Program-made: the position numbers and the translations under genes | The notes under the pieces: generated by a model | Seen by the model: only the letters and a program-made list of their open reading frames with translations | Database searches by the model: none | Told to the model about the DNA's origin: nothing | Shown here: positions 1 to 9,290 of the stretch, piece after piece | How positions within the stretch are numbered: position 1 is the stretch's first letter | Layout of the letters: every line of letters starts with the position of its first letter | NCBI GenBank assembly: GCA_030040155.1 | Contig: JASHUG010000316.1 | Coordinates: 1 to 38,811, forward strand | Origin: Streptosporangiaceae bacterium | GTDB taxonomy: Bacteria; Actinomycetota; Actinomycetes; Streptosporangiales; Streptosporangiaceae | Length of the DNA stretch: 38,811 nucleotides | Direction: 5' to 3'

Positions 1-212
1 CCGCCGCCGAACCGCCCGGTGTGGGCGATCGGGCAGCGCTGCCGCAGGTCGTCCTGGATCACGTAGGGATCGGCGGACCACTCGTCCTCAAGGTGGGAGA
101 AGTCCGTCGCCCAGTCGGACACCGGGCCCGTCACGATTTCGTTGCGTACGCCGAGCGGCCGCCCTTCCCGCGTCTCGCTGAAGTCCTTGGGGAACCGCTC
201 ATCAACGCTCAC
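1..212 (-). CDS. Cytochrome P450, N-terminal part (runs off left edge)
   Basis: Reverse-strand translation from a GTG at 212 gives MSVDERFPKDFSETREGRPLGVRNEIVTGPVSDWATDFSHLEDEWSADPYVIQDDLRQRCPIAHTGRFGG, a typical P450 N-terminus. It lies directly downstream of a ferredoxin gene. Confidence 0.8.
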   Translation of the reverse strand, partial: MSVDERFPKDFSETREGRPLGVRNEIVTGPVSDWATDFSHLEDEWSADPYVIQDDLRQRCPIAHTGRFGG

Positions 213-213
213 G

Positions 214-414
214 TCAGCTCTCCTCGATAACCTCGACCGCGCGTTCCGGGCAGTTGGCAACCGCCAGGCGCGCCTCGCGCTCCTTGTCAGGCGGGACGTC
301 GCCGTCACCGAGAACCTGACCGAAGCCCTCTTCGTCCTCGCCGAAGAGGTCGGGAGCCAGGTCGTAGCAGCGGCCATGCCCCTGGCAGACGTCGGAGTTG
401 ATCCTCAGCTTCAC
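214..414 (-). CDS. 3Fe-4S-type ferredoxin (P450 redox partner)
   Basis: VKLRINSDVCQGHGRCYDLAPDLFGEDEEGFGQV...ANCPERAVEV: CxGHGxC plus distal CP, as in P450-associated ferredoxins. The GTG start at 414 overlaps the TetR stop (GTGA). Confidence 0.9.
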   Translation of the reverse strand: MKLRINSDVCQGHGRCYDLAPDLFGEDEEGFGQVLGDGDVPPDKEREARLAVANCPERAVEVIEES

Positions 415-1031
415 TGCTCGCTCCCTGTGGGTGCGGTCGAGGTGCCAGCCAGGCCGAGGCCGGCGACCACGCGACCGAGCAACGCGGCCCACTCGGCGTC
501 GTCGACCGCATGAAGAGCCGGGGTTACGAGCGCGCTGCCCATCGAAAGCAGCAGGCAGAAGTGCGCGAGCGCAACCGGCGACAGCGAGGGGTCGAGCTCC
601 TGCTGGTCCTGGGCAGCCCGCATGAGATCGGCCAGCCAGTCCGCTCGTTCGCGGACATAGCGTCGCATCGGCCGGGCAACGTCCGCGTCCCGCCTGGCGG
701 CAACGAGCGCTTCGACGAGGAGTGAGCCACTCTCGTCGGTGCGGCGAATCAGTCCGCGACCGATGCTGAGCAGCACGTCCATGATCGACTTGTCGGGATC
801 GGCGGCGAGAGCTTCCGCGAGCACTTGCCGGCCGTGGGTACGCAACGCGCCGACCAGTAGCTCGGCCTTGGACCCGAAGTGCGCGTACATCGCGCCGTTG
901 CTCACGCCCGCAGCCGCGGCGATGTCAGCCACCCTGGCGCCGTCGTACCCGCGTTCCGCGAATACTGCCGCAGCTGCCTTCAGCAACCGTTCACGCGTCT
1001 CGGTAGCCGTTACACCAGCGATGCGGCCCAT
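411..1031 (-). CDS. TetR/AcrR family transcriptional regulator
   Basis: N-terminal HTH ETRERLLKAAAAVFAERGYDGARVADIAAAAGVSNGAMYAHFGSKAELL. Confidence 0.92.
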   Translation of the reverse strand: MGRIAGVTATETRERLLKAAAAVFAERGYDGARVADIAAAAGVSNGAMYAHFGSKAELLVGALRTHGRQVLAEALAADPDKSIMDVLLSIGRGLIRRTDESGSLLVEALVAARRDADVARPMRRYVRERADWLADLMRAAQDQQELDPSLSPVALAHFCLLLSMGSALVTPALHAVDDAEWAALLGRVVAGLGLAGTSTAPTGSEQ

Positions 1032-1036
1032 GAGAG

Positions 1037-1060
1037 AATTAAACGAACGTTCATCTAATT
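1037..1060. promoter_or_regulatory. Candidate TetR operator
   Basis: Imperfect palindrome aattaaacGAACGTTCatctaatt, centred on GAACGTTC, beginning 6 bp upstream of the TetR start codon. Confidence 0.5.
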
Positions 1061-1062
1061 CG

Positions 1063-1974
1063 TCAACCCCGGCCTGAGGTCAGGATGCTTGCCGCGCGCG
1101 CCGCGTCGGCGAGGGCGTCGAGGACGGCGGCGGTGGGCGGGGCGGGCTGCGCCTGGCCTGCCCGGTGCCAGGCGGCGATATGCCGTCCGCCAAGCGGTGG
1201 CAGGGCGCAGACGGTTACATGAGCCTGCCCGAGGGCCAGCTGCGGGATGATGGCCGCGCCGCGGCCGGCCGCGACGAGAGCCAGTACAGAGGGGAACTCG
1301 ACGCAGACGTCCCCGGCCGCGATGGCGATGTCGGCCTCGGCCGCCAGTCGCCGTAGGGCATGGTCGCATGCTGTGCCGGGCGGCCCGGCTACCCATGGCT
1401 GGCCGGCCAGGTCCTGCACGCTGCGGACGACGACCTGCCAGTCGGGCGGGATGACCAGGAGGTAGGGGTCGAAGGCAAGGTGGCGCAGCGCGAGTCCGGG
1501 CTCGGCTGGAGGCGGATTCGCGGCGTCGTACTCGGCGAGCACGATGTCCAGGTCGCCGAGGCGCAGTTCCGCTACGGCAGCGGGCCCGTACCGCTCGGTG
1601 ATGATGGGCTGGATGGCAGGGCAGACGGCGGCGAGGGCGCGCAGGGCGGGTGCGATCAGCGGGCCCATGACGGTCTGGAACGCTGTGATCCGCACCGGGC
1701 CGGCCGCCTGGCCGGTCAGCTCGGCCAGGTCGCGTTCGGCCTGGCGCAATTGCGCGGCGATACGCTCGCCGTGGGCGGCCAGCAGGCGTCCGGCTGCGGT
1801 CAGGGTCACCTGCCTGCCTGAGCGGTCGATGAGGCTCGCGCCCGTTTCCCGTTCCAGGGCCAGCAGCTGCTGGGAAACAGCGGGCGGGCTTAGGTGCAGT
1901 GCGCCGGCGGCGGCTGCCACGCTGCCGTGCCCGGCGACAGCCTGGAGAACGCGCAGCCTGCGGGGATCGATCAT
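1063..1974 (-). CDS. LysR family transcriptional regulator
   Basis: Start chosen at MIDPRRLRVLQAVAGHGSVAAAAGALHLSPPAVSQQLLALERETGASLIDRSGRQVTLTAAG, the canonical LysR HTH. The longer ORF upstream is probably not translated. Confidence 0.9.
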   Translation of the reverse strand: MIDPRRLRVLQAVAGHGSVAAAAGALHLSPPAVSQQLLALERETGASLIDRSGRQVTLTAAGRLLAAHGERIAAQLRQAERDLAELTGQAAGPVRITAFQTVMGPLIAPALRALAAVCPAIQPIITERYGPAAVAELRLGDLDIVLAEYDAANPPPAEPGLALRHLAFDPYLLVIPPDWQVVVRSVQDLAGQPWVAGPPGTACDHALRRLAAEADIAIAAGDVCVEFPSVLALVAAGRGAAIIPQLALGQAHVTVCALPPLGGRHIAAWHRAGQAQPAPPTAAVLDALADAARAASILTSGRG

Positions 1975-2040
1975 CCGGAACTTCTGCTTTCGCTTCGCGG
2001 TAGATAATTCACCTTTACTTCTACATCGGAGCGGGTCACG

Positions 2041-2385
2041 ATGCCTGTCATGACACAGACAGAGGGCATGATGGTCAGGACCTGGTCGGCGACAGCCGAT
2101 GCCGTGGGCGCGGGGAAATACAGCCGCTACTTCGACGGCACACTGCTGCCTGAGCTGCGCAAGCTGCCAGGGTTCCACGGCGCTTACCTGCTCCGCCGTG
2201 ATCTTGGCGATGATGGCAGCGTCGAGTTGACCACGCACACGTTCTGGGATTCTGCAGACGCGATCCGCGCCTTCGCGGGAGACGACATCACCGTGTCCGT
2301 GGTCGAGCCGGAAGCCCAGGCTATGCTGCTCGACTTCGGCCGCACCGCTGCTCACCGCAGCGTGGTAGTCGATGCCCGTGGCTAA
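2041..2385 (+). CDS. Antibiotic biosynthesis monooxygenase (ABM)-like small protein
   Basis: 114 aa, MVRTWSATADAVGAGKYSRYFDGTLLPELRKLPGFHGAYLLRRD...VELTTHTFWDSADAIRAFAG: dimeric alpha/beta barrel (ABM-like) pattern. Divergent from the LysR gene. Confidence 0.7.
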   Translation: MPVMTQTEGMMVRTWSATADAVGAGKYSRYFDGTLLPELRKLPGFHGAYLLRRDLGDDGSVELTTHTFWDSADAIRAFAGDDITVSVVEPEAQAMLLDFGRTAAHRSVVVDARG

Positions 2386-2468
2386 CCCGTTGCTGTCGTC
2401 GGCACGGGAACGGGCACCAATCCGAGGCCGCGGAAATCTGATGGGGATTATGCGGCAGGCAACTTAGG

Positions 2469-3686
2469 GTGTCGAACGTGACGGACGAGCTCGATCTGGT
2501 GTCCTTCGACGAAGACTCCTACCACCAGGATCCGGAGCGGCTCCTCGCGCGGCTGCGCACGTCCCGGCCAATCGCCCCAGCGCGGACGCCGGACTACGGC
2601 CGGATATGGATCATTACCCGCTACGCCGACGTGCGGACGGCCCTGGCCGACCCCAGGCTGGCCAAGGACGTCCACCGATGGCCGGGCGGCGGCAAGTCCC
2701 GGCCGAGCGAAACGGTGAACCTCCACGCGCACATGCTGAATAGCGACCCGCCTGATCATGCGCGGCTGCGCCGCCTCGTGCAGAAGGCGTTCACGCCGCG
2801 CCGCGTCGAGCAGCTGCGGCCGCGCGCGGAGGAGATCGCCGCGTGCCTGCTTGACGAGCTAGCGGAGGCGCGCGGAGACGTCGTTGACCTGCTCGACCAG
2901 TACGCGCGCCCCCTCCCGATCGCGGTGTTCTGCGACCTGCTCGGTATCCCGGTGGCAGACCGCGAGCGGATCTCGGTCGCCGTAGTCGACTACGGCAAGC
3001 GCGAGGAATCCGAACGCGCCATACGGGAGCTGGCCGCTTATTTCACGAAGCTGGTGGCGGCCAAGCGGGCCGAGCCCGGCAACGACCTGCTGTCGGCGCT
3101 GGTCCTGGCTCGCGACAACGCCGAGGAGAGCGGCACCGAGGACGAGCTGACCAGCACCGAGCTGCTGTCCACCGCCTTCCAGCTGGCCACGGCGGGCTTC
3201 GACACCACCGTCAACTTGATCGCCTCCGGGACCCTCGCGCTGCTGACGCACCCCGCCGAGATGGCCCGGCTGCGCGAGAAGCCGGCGTTGCTCCCGGCGG
3301 CTGTCGAGGAGCTTCTCCGGTTCACCAATCCGGTGAACCACGCGACCGACCGGTTCACCACCGAGGACGTGCCGATCGGCGACGTAGTGATCCCGGCGGG
3401 CGAGTGGGTTCTCAGCGTCATCACGTCCGCCAACCGGGATCCCGCCCAGTTCCCCGAGCCTGGCCGCCTCGACCTGCGCCGTGACGCCAGCGGTCATGTT
3501 GCCTTCGGCTATGGCATCCACTACTGCCTGGGCGCTTCCCTGGCCCGCATGGAGGCCGAGGTCGCCTTCGGCGCGCTGCTCGCCCGCTTTCCGCGGATGT
3601 CGCTTGCAGGCTCCCCGGAGGAACTCCGCTGGCGTCAAGTCAGCCTGATGAACGGCCTGGAGTCCCTTCCCGTCCGCCTCGGCTGA
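2469..3686 (+). CDS. Cytochrome P450
   Basis: Full-length 405 aa. I-helix AGFDTT, ExxR EELLR, heme-binding loop FGYGIHYCLGASLARMEAEVAFGALL. Confidence 0.95.
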   Translation: MSNVTDELDLVSFDEDSYHQDPERLLARLRTSRPIAPARTPDYGRIWIITRYADVRTALADPRLAKDVHRWPGGGKSRPSETVNLHAHMLNSDPPDHARLRRLVQKAFTPRRVEQLRPRAEEIAACLLDELAEARGDVVDLLDQYARPLPIAVFCDLLGIPVADRERISVAVVDYGKREESERAIRELAAYFTKLVAAKRAEPGNDLLSALVLARDNAEESGTEDELTSTELLSTAFQLATAGFDTTVNLIASGTLALLTHPAEMARLREKPALLPAAVEELLRFTNPVNHATDRFTTEDVPIGDVVIPAGEWVLSVITSANRDPAQFPEPGRLDLRRDASGHVAFGYGIHYCLGASLARMEAEVAFGALLARFPRMSLAGSPEELRWRQVSLMNGLESLPVRLG

Positions 3687-4053
3687 CGGGCACGGACCAC
3701 GATCCCGCTAGTGGTTCAGGAGCGCGCATCCGCCACGCGTCGGTGACGAGTTCGGTCAGCCGGTCGACGTCAACGGCATCGAGCCGTACCATCACCAGCG
3801 GCCAGCCATCGTAGGCCTGGGTCGTGAAGAACAGGTCCGGCTCGCCGAGAAGTAGGGCCTGCTTTTCGGCCTCGTCGCCGACAAAAAGCACGGCAATGTC
3901 GGTGCGCAGCCTTCGCGGCTGGCCCGCTCGGCGCTCTGGGTACGACCAGACGAACCCCTGGCCGCCGACCCGAAAATCGAAGCCATCGCAGTCAATCTCT
4001 TCTACTTCGGGCAACGCCAGGGCAAGACGCCGCACGTCTTCTTCATCAGCCAT
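3640..4053 (-). CDS. MmcQ/YjbR family protein
   Basis: MADEEDVRRLALALPEVEEIDCDGFDFRVGGQGFVWSYPER...DLFFTTQAYDGWPLVMVRLDAVDVDRLTELVTDAWRMRAP. Overlaps the 3' end of the convergent P450 by 47 bp. Confidence 0.75.
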   Translation of the reverse strand: MADEEDVRRLALALPEVEEIDCDGFDFRVGGQGFVWSYPERRAGQPRRLRTDIAVLFVGDEAEKQALLLGEPDLFFTTQAYDGWPLVMVRLDAVDVDRLTELVTDAWRMRAPEPLAGSWSVPVSRGGREGTPGRSSG

Positions 4054-4131
4054 GGGCCCTGTCCGGGATTGAGCAACTGGAGCGCGACCATGCTAGGACT
4101 CGGCACTGACATCTGCGTCGGCCGCGGCGGC

Positions 4132-5841
4132 CTAGCCGGACCCGAGCCGCGAACTAGGCTGCCGCAGTGGGCCAGCCGGGGGCGCCAGGCCGCCCGGCGG
4201 GCTCGCCATCTGGCGCATGGCTCTCACCATGTTCCACCGCAGCGCGCCGACGAGGTCGCGCGCGTGCTCGGTGGCGGTGTAGTCGGGCCGGGCCCGGCTC
4301 GCCGCGACGGCTGCGTCGAGGTCATAACCGCACTGGTCGAGGACGATCGAGAAATCCCGTCGGACCGGATCGAGCCGGTCATACCCGAACGACCGCTGGA
4401 TCCGCGGAAACAACGACCGGTACAGCCGGGCTCGCTCGTGCAGGCCGGAGGAGTGCGACATCGGGTTCTTGGGCCGCTCAAGGACGTAAGCGGGCAGCAT
4501 GTCGCGGAATGCACGCCGCACGATCCATTTCTCCTGGCCGTCGCGGATCTTCAGCGCAGCGGGAATCCGCATGGCCAGTTCGACCAGCGCAAGGTCAAGG
4601 AACGGCACCCTCGCCTCGACGCCCTGACCCATGCTCACCCGGTCGACTCGCTGCAGCTCCGTCCGGTGCAGATTCCTGATCTTGTACTGGAACAGGCGCC
4701 GCGACGAGGCCGGCCCGATCCGTTCGTACATCGCGTACCCGCCGAACAGCTCGTCCGAGCCGTCTCCGGTCAGCACGACCTTGATCCCCAGCTCATGGGC
4801 TCGCGCGAACAGCGGCACCGAGACGACGGCGTTGATGATGTCTCCGTATTCGGTGAGCTCTGACATGCGGATCGCCTCCCGAATGAGGCGTGGGCCGATG
4901 CCAAGACGCGATACTGACACGACCTCGTGCCGTACCCCGAGGTCGGTGGCTAGGCGGCGAGCGTAGTACAGGTCCTCGCTGTCGGCTGAGCCGATCGTGA
5001 GCGCGACGCAGTCCGGGTGCATCTCCCTGACGTGCAGCAGCACCAGCGAGCTATCCAGACCACCCGACAAGATCACGCCGACTGTCAGGTCGGTGTCGAC
5101 CCGAACGCGAATGCTGTCCTCGAGCGCGAGCCGCAGCTGCTTGGCGGCCTCGGCCGGATCGTCGATAGCGTCCTTATCCTCGCCGAGAAGCTGGAGGTTG
5201 ACGTACGGGGTCAGAAGCGGGCCGAGGATCGGGGCTCCGCCGGCGAAGCAAACCCAGCCATGATGCCCAGGCGGAACCTCGGACACCGGCATACCGGTCG
5301 GCACGAGAGCCTTGATCTCGGAGGCGACATACAGCCGCCCGGCACCAGCCGACCAGTACAGCGGCTTCACTCCGACCGGATCACGGGCCAGGTAGGTCCG
5401 CCCCTGGGCGCGATCCACGACGGCAAAGGCGAACTCGCCGCGGAAGCGCGCGACCGCATCCTCACCCCAGTGCGCAAACGCCTCGAGCACGACCTCGGTG
5501 TCGCTCTCGCTGCGAAATTCCCGGCCGACCCTGAGCAGTTCCGTGCGAAGCTGCCGGTAGTTGAAGAGCTCGCCGTTGTAGCACAGCAACCAGCGGCCGT
5601 CGGCGGACTGCCACGGCTGAGCGGCGCGCTCACGGTCCACGATGCGCAACCGCTGCGTGCCCGCGAGCAGGCCGGGCTCACAGACGGTCTCCTCGACCTC
5701 ACCACGCGGCGCCAGCGACTCCAGCATCCGCCCGAACAGAGCCTGATCCGCGTCGCTGACGCCGGACGCGCCCGCGTCTGACCGGTCCGTGCTAGGCCCA
5801 GGCGCTACGCCGGGCCCGACGATCAGCCCAATCCCGCACAT
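4132..5841 (-). CDS. Asparagine synthase (glutamine-hydrolysing), AsnB-type amidotransferase
   Basis: Start set at MCGIG (nucleophile Cys2). GATase II residues YNGELFNYRQLR and SDTEVVLEAF; synthetase P-loop VILSGGLDSSLVL; GDGSDELFGGY. Confidence 0.92.
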   Translation of the reverse strand: MCGIGLIVGPGVAPGPSTDRSDAGASGVSDADQALFGRMLESLAPRGEVEETVCEPGLLAGTQRLRIVDRERAAQPWQSADGRWLLCYNGELFNYRQLRTELLRVGREFRSESDTEVVLEAFAHWGEDAVARFRGEFAFAVVDRAQGRTYLARDPVGVKPLYWSAGAGRLYVASEIKALVPTGMPVSEVPPGHHGWVCFAGGAPILGPLLTPYVNLQLLGEDKDAIDDPAEAAKQLRLALEDSIRVRVDTDLTVGVILSGGLDSSLVLLHVREMHPDCVALTIGSADSEDLYYARRLATDLGVRHEVVSVSRLGIGPRLIREAIRMSELTEYGDIINAVVSVPLFARAHELGIKVVLTGDGSDELFGGYAMYERIGPASSRRLFQYKIRNLHRTELQRVDRVSMGQGVEARVPFLDLALVELAMRIPAALKIRDGQEKWIVRRAFRDMLPAYVLERPKNPMSHSSGLHERARLYRSLFPRIQRSFGYDRLDPVRRDFSIVLDQCGYDLDAAVAASRARPDYTATEHARDLVGALRWNMVRAMRQMASPPGGLAPPAGPLRQPSSRLGSG

Positions 5842-5846
5842 CGCGC

Positions 5847-6770
5847 TCAGCTTCCGCTTACCTGCTCGGGTATTAGCCGCAATGCGCGCCCGGCTCCCGG
5901 ACGAGCACATATGTGCCAGGCCTGGCCCTCGTCGATCACATTGACCTCGCCCGCTCGCTGACGCTCGAGCAGGACTGCCTGCAACGCCCCGTCGACGTCG
6001 AACCGGCGGAACCAGGCCATCTCAACGTCGGCGGCGTACCCGACGCAGTGCGCGCTCGGCACCACGGCCGCGTATCCGAGGGCACGGAGATTGCGCTGAT
6101 AGCTCACGCTGCGCGTCAGGCTCGTGACCCACAAGCGGGGCGTGCCGGGCGGCGTCCGGCTCGCGAACTCGGCAGCAATCTGGTTGAGCAGGACCACGAG
6201 TTCGGCGCGAGCACACGGGAACCTGAGCCCGGCGGTGCGCGGCCTTCGACCGGGCATCGCGTGCCGCTCCGCGGACCTGGCGACCCGGCCTGGCAGCGTC
6301 GTGTACTGCAGCCGGTAGCTGAACAGCAGCCTGTCGTCCCGCCTGAGTGCCTCAAGGTGCAGCAGGTCAGGCGCGTTGACCACGTCCGCATCGGTCGCAA
6401 GCATGGGCAGGAAGCCCCACCACAGCTGGTCGATCTGCGCTAGCAGCGCGATGCGAATCATCGCCGTGAGGTTGTCCGCGGAACTGCGCGGGCTGCGCCG
6501 GTACGTGCGCGCCTCGCCAAGCACGCGGTCGACGACGGCATCGGGCCCGCCGGGAACAGCTCCGAGGACCGGCGCGAACGAAGGCTCACGCAGCCGCCGC
6601 GCCAGGATCCGCTCGGTCGCCGCCGGACCGGTCGACCGGCGCGAGCCTGCTAGCTCTGCCAGCACGTCGGCCACGGCTTCGCGGTAGGCCGCTACGTCCC
6701 GGTCGCGCCGTGCCTCGCCCGGAGGTATGCCGCCGCCGTCCGGTCCCCAGCTCGTCAGCCGTTCAGTCAC
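5847..6770 (-). CDS. DUF5715-like protein with LAS/M15-type metallopeptidase motifs
   Basis: LWVTSLTRSVSYQRNLRALGYAAVVPSAHCVGYAADVEMAWF contains SxHxxGxAxD (nt 6027-6056), and EGQAWH (about 5907-5930) fits the third-ligand ExxxWH motif. 5 bp upstream of the AsnB start. Confidence 0.65.
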   Translation of the reverse strand: MTERLTSWGPDGGGIPPGEARRDRDVAAYREAVADVLAELAGSRRSTGPAATERILARRLREPSFAPVLGAVPGGPDAVVDRVLGEARTYRRSPRSSADNLTAMIRIALLAQIDQLWWGFLPMLATDADVVNAPDLLHLEALRRDDRLLFSYRLQYTTLPGRVARSAERHAMPGRRPRTAGLRFPCARAELVVLLNQIAAEFASRTPPGTPRLWVTSLTRSVSYQRNLRALGYAAVVPSAHCVGYAADVEMAWFRRFDVDGALQAVLLERQRAGEVNVIDEGQAWHICARPGAGRALRLIPEQVSGS

Positions 6771-6919
6771 GTACGCCCCCCGCTAAGCGACCAAGGCCCC
6801 CACCTTGTCTGCCGTACGCAAAGTTACAGGAAGATAACTCCAAGTGATGGCATACGACTCGACTGCCGCCTCGGGCGCGCTAAATCCGCGCGCGTTCAGC
6901 GGTGGCCAGCCAGGCGCGG

Positions 6920-7366
6920 TCAGCCCTCAAGCAGGAAATAGACGTCCGTCTGCCGCTTGGCGGGGTTCTCTTCCCAGTCGCCATAGACCTCCCAGCGCAG
7001 GCCAGCCTGGCGGCCGTTGGCCACGCACCAGCGCTCGAGGACTTCGTGGGCCGCGGCCAGGTCTGAGTACTCGCCGAAATGCGATGTCGTTGCCACCTCG
7101 CCCGCAGGGGTTGCCACGCTGTTGACGTCGCCGCTCGCGAAGAACCCGGACGCCTCTACGCCGACGTCAACGCTTATCGTCTCCAGGTCGCCGGCGTAAT
7201 AGATCACGACATTGTGCCCGGTGACGACGCCCTGCCTGCGCACGACCGGCCACACACGGTCAAACAGCGCAAGGATCTCCCCGCTCAGCCGTCGCCGGGA
7301 CACGGTTGCGTGCGTCGCGGCCAGCCGGCGTGGTGCAACCTGCTCGACGCGTACCTCGTAGGCCAC
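6920..7366 (-). CDS. GyrI-like / AraC effector-binding-domain protein
   Basis: MAYEVRVEQVAPRRLAATHATVSRRRLSGEILALFDRVWPVVRRQGVVTGHNVVIYYAGD...VATTSHFGEYSDLAAAHEVLERWC...WEVYGDWEENPAKRQTDVYFLL. Confidence 0.8.
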   Translation of the reverse strand: MAYEVRVEQVAPRRLAATHATVSRRRLSGEILALFDRVWPVVRRQGVVTGHNVVIYYAGDLETISVDVGVEASGFFASGDVNSVATPAGEVATTSHFGEYSDLAAAHEVLERWCVANGRQAGLRWEVYGDWEENPAKRQTDVYFLLEG

Positions 7367-7455
7367 GTCGCCGGAAGCTAGCAGCCGGCTACCGAAGTCG
7401 CAACACCGACAGCGCGATAGCGACCACGATCTGCCAGATTCGTGAACCAGAGTCG

Positions 7456-8055
7456 TTAACCCTGCCTACTCCACCCTGGGCCGACCGCCAGCCACTCGGT
7501 CTCCCATTCGGTGAGTCTGCGCCGGTCAAGCATCCGGCGGACCGCCCACGTCAGACCGGTCAGCAGTACCGCGAGAGCGGCGAGCGCGACCATCGTGTCG
7601 GCTAGGACGCGGTCGTCAAGCTGGGCAGCGGACAGCGGCGGAATCTCGAGCTTCTCCGCCCGGTTCAGCCAGATCTTCACCTGCGTGTCAGCCGGAGTTC
7701 CGGCCGCGACGGGGTAATTGGCCGTGTGCGCTTGCCCGTTCAGGACCCAGCGGACCGGGGTCACGACGGTCCAGGTATTCGCGCTGCGGCCCGATCTCTG
7801 CGGGCCCGCGGCCGCCTGCAACGCCTCGGCGTTGACCTGATGCCAGGTCACTTTGGCATGCTGCAGCGCCGCATTGTCGGCTCGCACCTGCAGGTCGGTA
7901 AGGGTGTAGATAATCGGGCCCAGGAAGAGGAACAGCAAGATCGCCACCGGCAGCAGCCAGCCGGCGATCACGTCCGAGCGACGGCGCAGCGGGTTGCCGT
8001 CGATGCCCAGCCGGCGAGCCAGCCGTGTCCACCTCGTCGTGGGCGATGCCCTCAT
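7456..8055 (-). CDS. Rv1733c-like two-TM membrane protein
   Basis: Two TM helices (WLLPVAILLFLFLGPIIYTL; TMVALAALAVLLTGLTWAV) flanking an extracytoplasmic domain; C-terminal RRMLDRRRLTEWETEWLAVGPGWSR. Start taken at MRASPTTRW. Confidence 0.65.
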   Translation of the reverse strand: MRASPTTRWTRLARRLGIDGNPLRRRSDVIAGWLLPVAILLFLFLGPIIYTLTDLQVRADNAALQHAKVTWHQVNAEALQAAAGPQRSGRSANTWTVVTPVRWVLNGQAHTANYPVAAGTPADTQVKIWLNRAEKLEIPPLSAAQLDDRVLADTMVALAALAVLLTGLTWAVRRMLDRRRLTEWETEWLAVGPGWSRQG

Positions 8056-8444
8056 ATCTACTCCAGTGACGGCCGGCCACACTCTCACCCTCGCGGCCAG
8101 CACTAATCCGATTGTCCCCCTTCGCGTAACGTCACGGCTACCCGGATACGACTGACTCATCCGCCGGACAGCGCGGTCGGTTCTCCTCGATCATCGTGAC
8201 CGGTCTCCAGGCCACCGGGCCGGCGCGCCGCTGTGAAGGACCGTCGTCTGGGGCGCGCCTCGTTCCCCGCGACTCACCCTCTTGACAAGCGCAACCATTT
8301 CGAGTAATGGCAAATCTGTTGCCTGGGAACCGGATTTCAAAGTAAACCGGTCTGCAGGTTACTCGCGTCTAAGTAGGGACTAGGCGATTGCGCTGCAGAT
8401 GTTGCGAGCGTATTTTCTGGTTACAGCTTGGGGGGGACGGAGAA

Positions 8445-9251
8445 TTGGATACACGTATGCCGTGCCCAAGGTGCGGCGCGTCCAACAGGGCGCAGGCACG
8501 CTTTTGCCACGATTGCGGCTCGTCACTCGGGGTCGCCGAGCAGCAGACCCCGGTCGCTGATACTCCCCCAATCACTCAGACCGCATTAGCGGCTACGGCC
8601 TCAGCAGAAAGCGAAGTCCCGGCCTCACCAGCCGATCGGCACGCAGACGCAGGCCAGAGCCAGGAATTGTCATTTGGTCCTGGCCGCCGGGGTGACGGAT
8701 CGTCACCGCTGCGGCGTCCGGCCGTCGCCATTCCGCTCTCGGCCGCGGCCGTCGTGGCCGTGCTCGCACTCGTCGGCTGGCAGGCGAAATGGCCGACCAG
8801 CGTATTCGGCGCGAAGCAGGCAGCTGCGATCTCACGCGAGTCGCCTGTGCGTACCGGGCAGGCAACTCCGGAGTCGTCGTATTCGGCCACGCAGACGCCG
8901 CTCTCGCCGTCACCCACCGCTACTCAAACGGCTTCCCCGACTGCCAGTCCGACGCCAGCGCCCAACCCGGCGGTGGCCACGGTCGACGCCTATTTCGCCG
9001 CGATCAATCACCGCCATTACTCGACAGCGTGGAACCTGCTGGGCGGAGACGGCGGCACCAGTTACGCCGCCTTCGTTAAGGGCTTCAGCGGCACCATAAA
9101 GGATACGGTGACCATTCTCGCTGTACGTGGCGGAGTGGTAACAGTACGACTATCGGCGTTGCACTCGAACGGCGAGGTTCAGGTATTCGAGGGCACCTAC
9201 ACGGTTCGGAACGGAGTCATTGTGAGCTCGAACATCCAGCAGGTCAGCTAG
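8445..9251 (+). CDS. Zinc-ribbon, single-TM protein with extracytoplasmic NTF2-like domain
   Basis: CPRCGASNRAQARFCHDCG zinc ribbon, TM (AVAIPLSAAAVVAVLALVGW), Ser/Thr/Pro linker, then TVDAYFAAINHRHYSTAWNLLGG...VFEGTYTVRNGVIVSSNIQQVS. TTG start at 8445 has a GGGACGGAG Shine-Dalgarno; ATG 8457 is the alternative. Confidence 0.7.
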   Translation: MDTRMPCPRCGASNRAQARFCHDCGSSLGVAEQQTPVADTPPITQTALAATASAESEVPASPADRHADAGQSQELSFGPGRRGDGSSPLRRPAVAIPLSAAAVVAVLALVGWQAKWPTSVFGAKQAAAISRESPVRTGQATPESSYSATQTPLSPSPTATQTASPTASPTPAPNPAVATVDAYFAAINHRHYSTAWNLLGGDGGTSYAAFVKGFSGTIKDTVTILAVRGGVVTVRLSALHSNGEVQVFEGTYTVRNGVIVSSNIQQVS

Positions 9252-9290
9252 GACTGTCAACCACAGATTCGAAGGGGTGGGTCAGCGCGG

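Noticed and set aside
1-6770. Biosynthetic gene cluster (two P450s, ferredoxin, ABM protein, AsnB)
   Set aside because: No core biosynthetic enzyme (PKS, NRPS, terpene synthase, RiPP precursor or cyclodehydratase) is visible in this part of the window, so a cluster claim is not supported.
4132-6770. Lasso-peptide locus (AsnB-like cyclase plus protease)
   Set aside because: No precursor peptide or RRE/B1 protein was found, and the peptidase is LAS/M15-like rather than a transglutaminase-type B2 protease.
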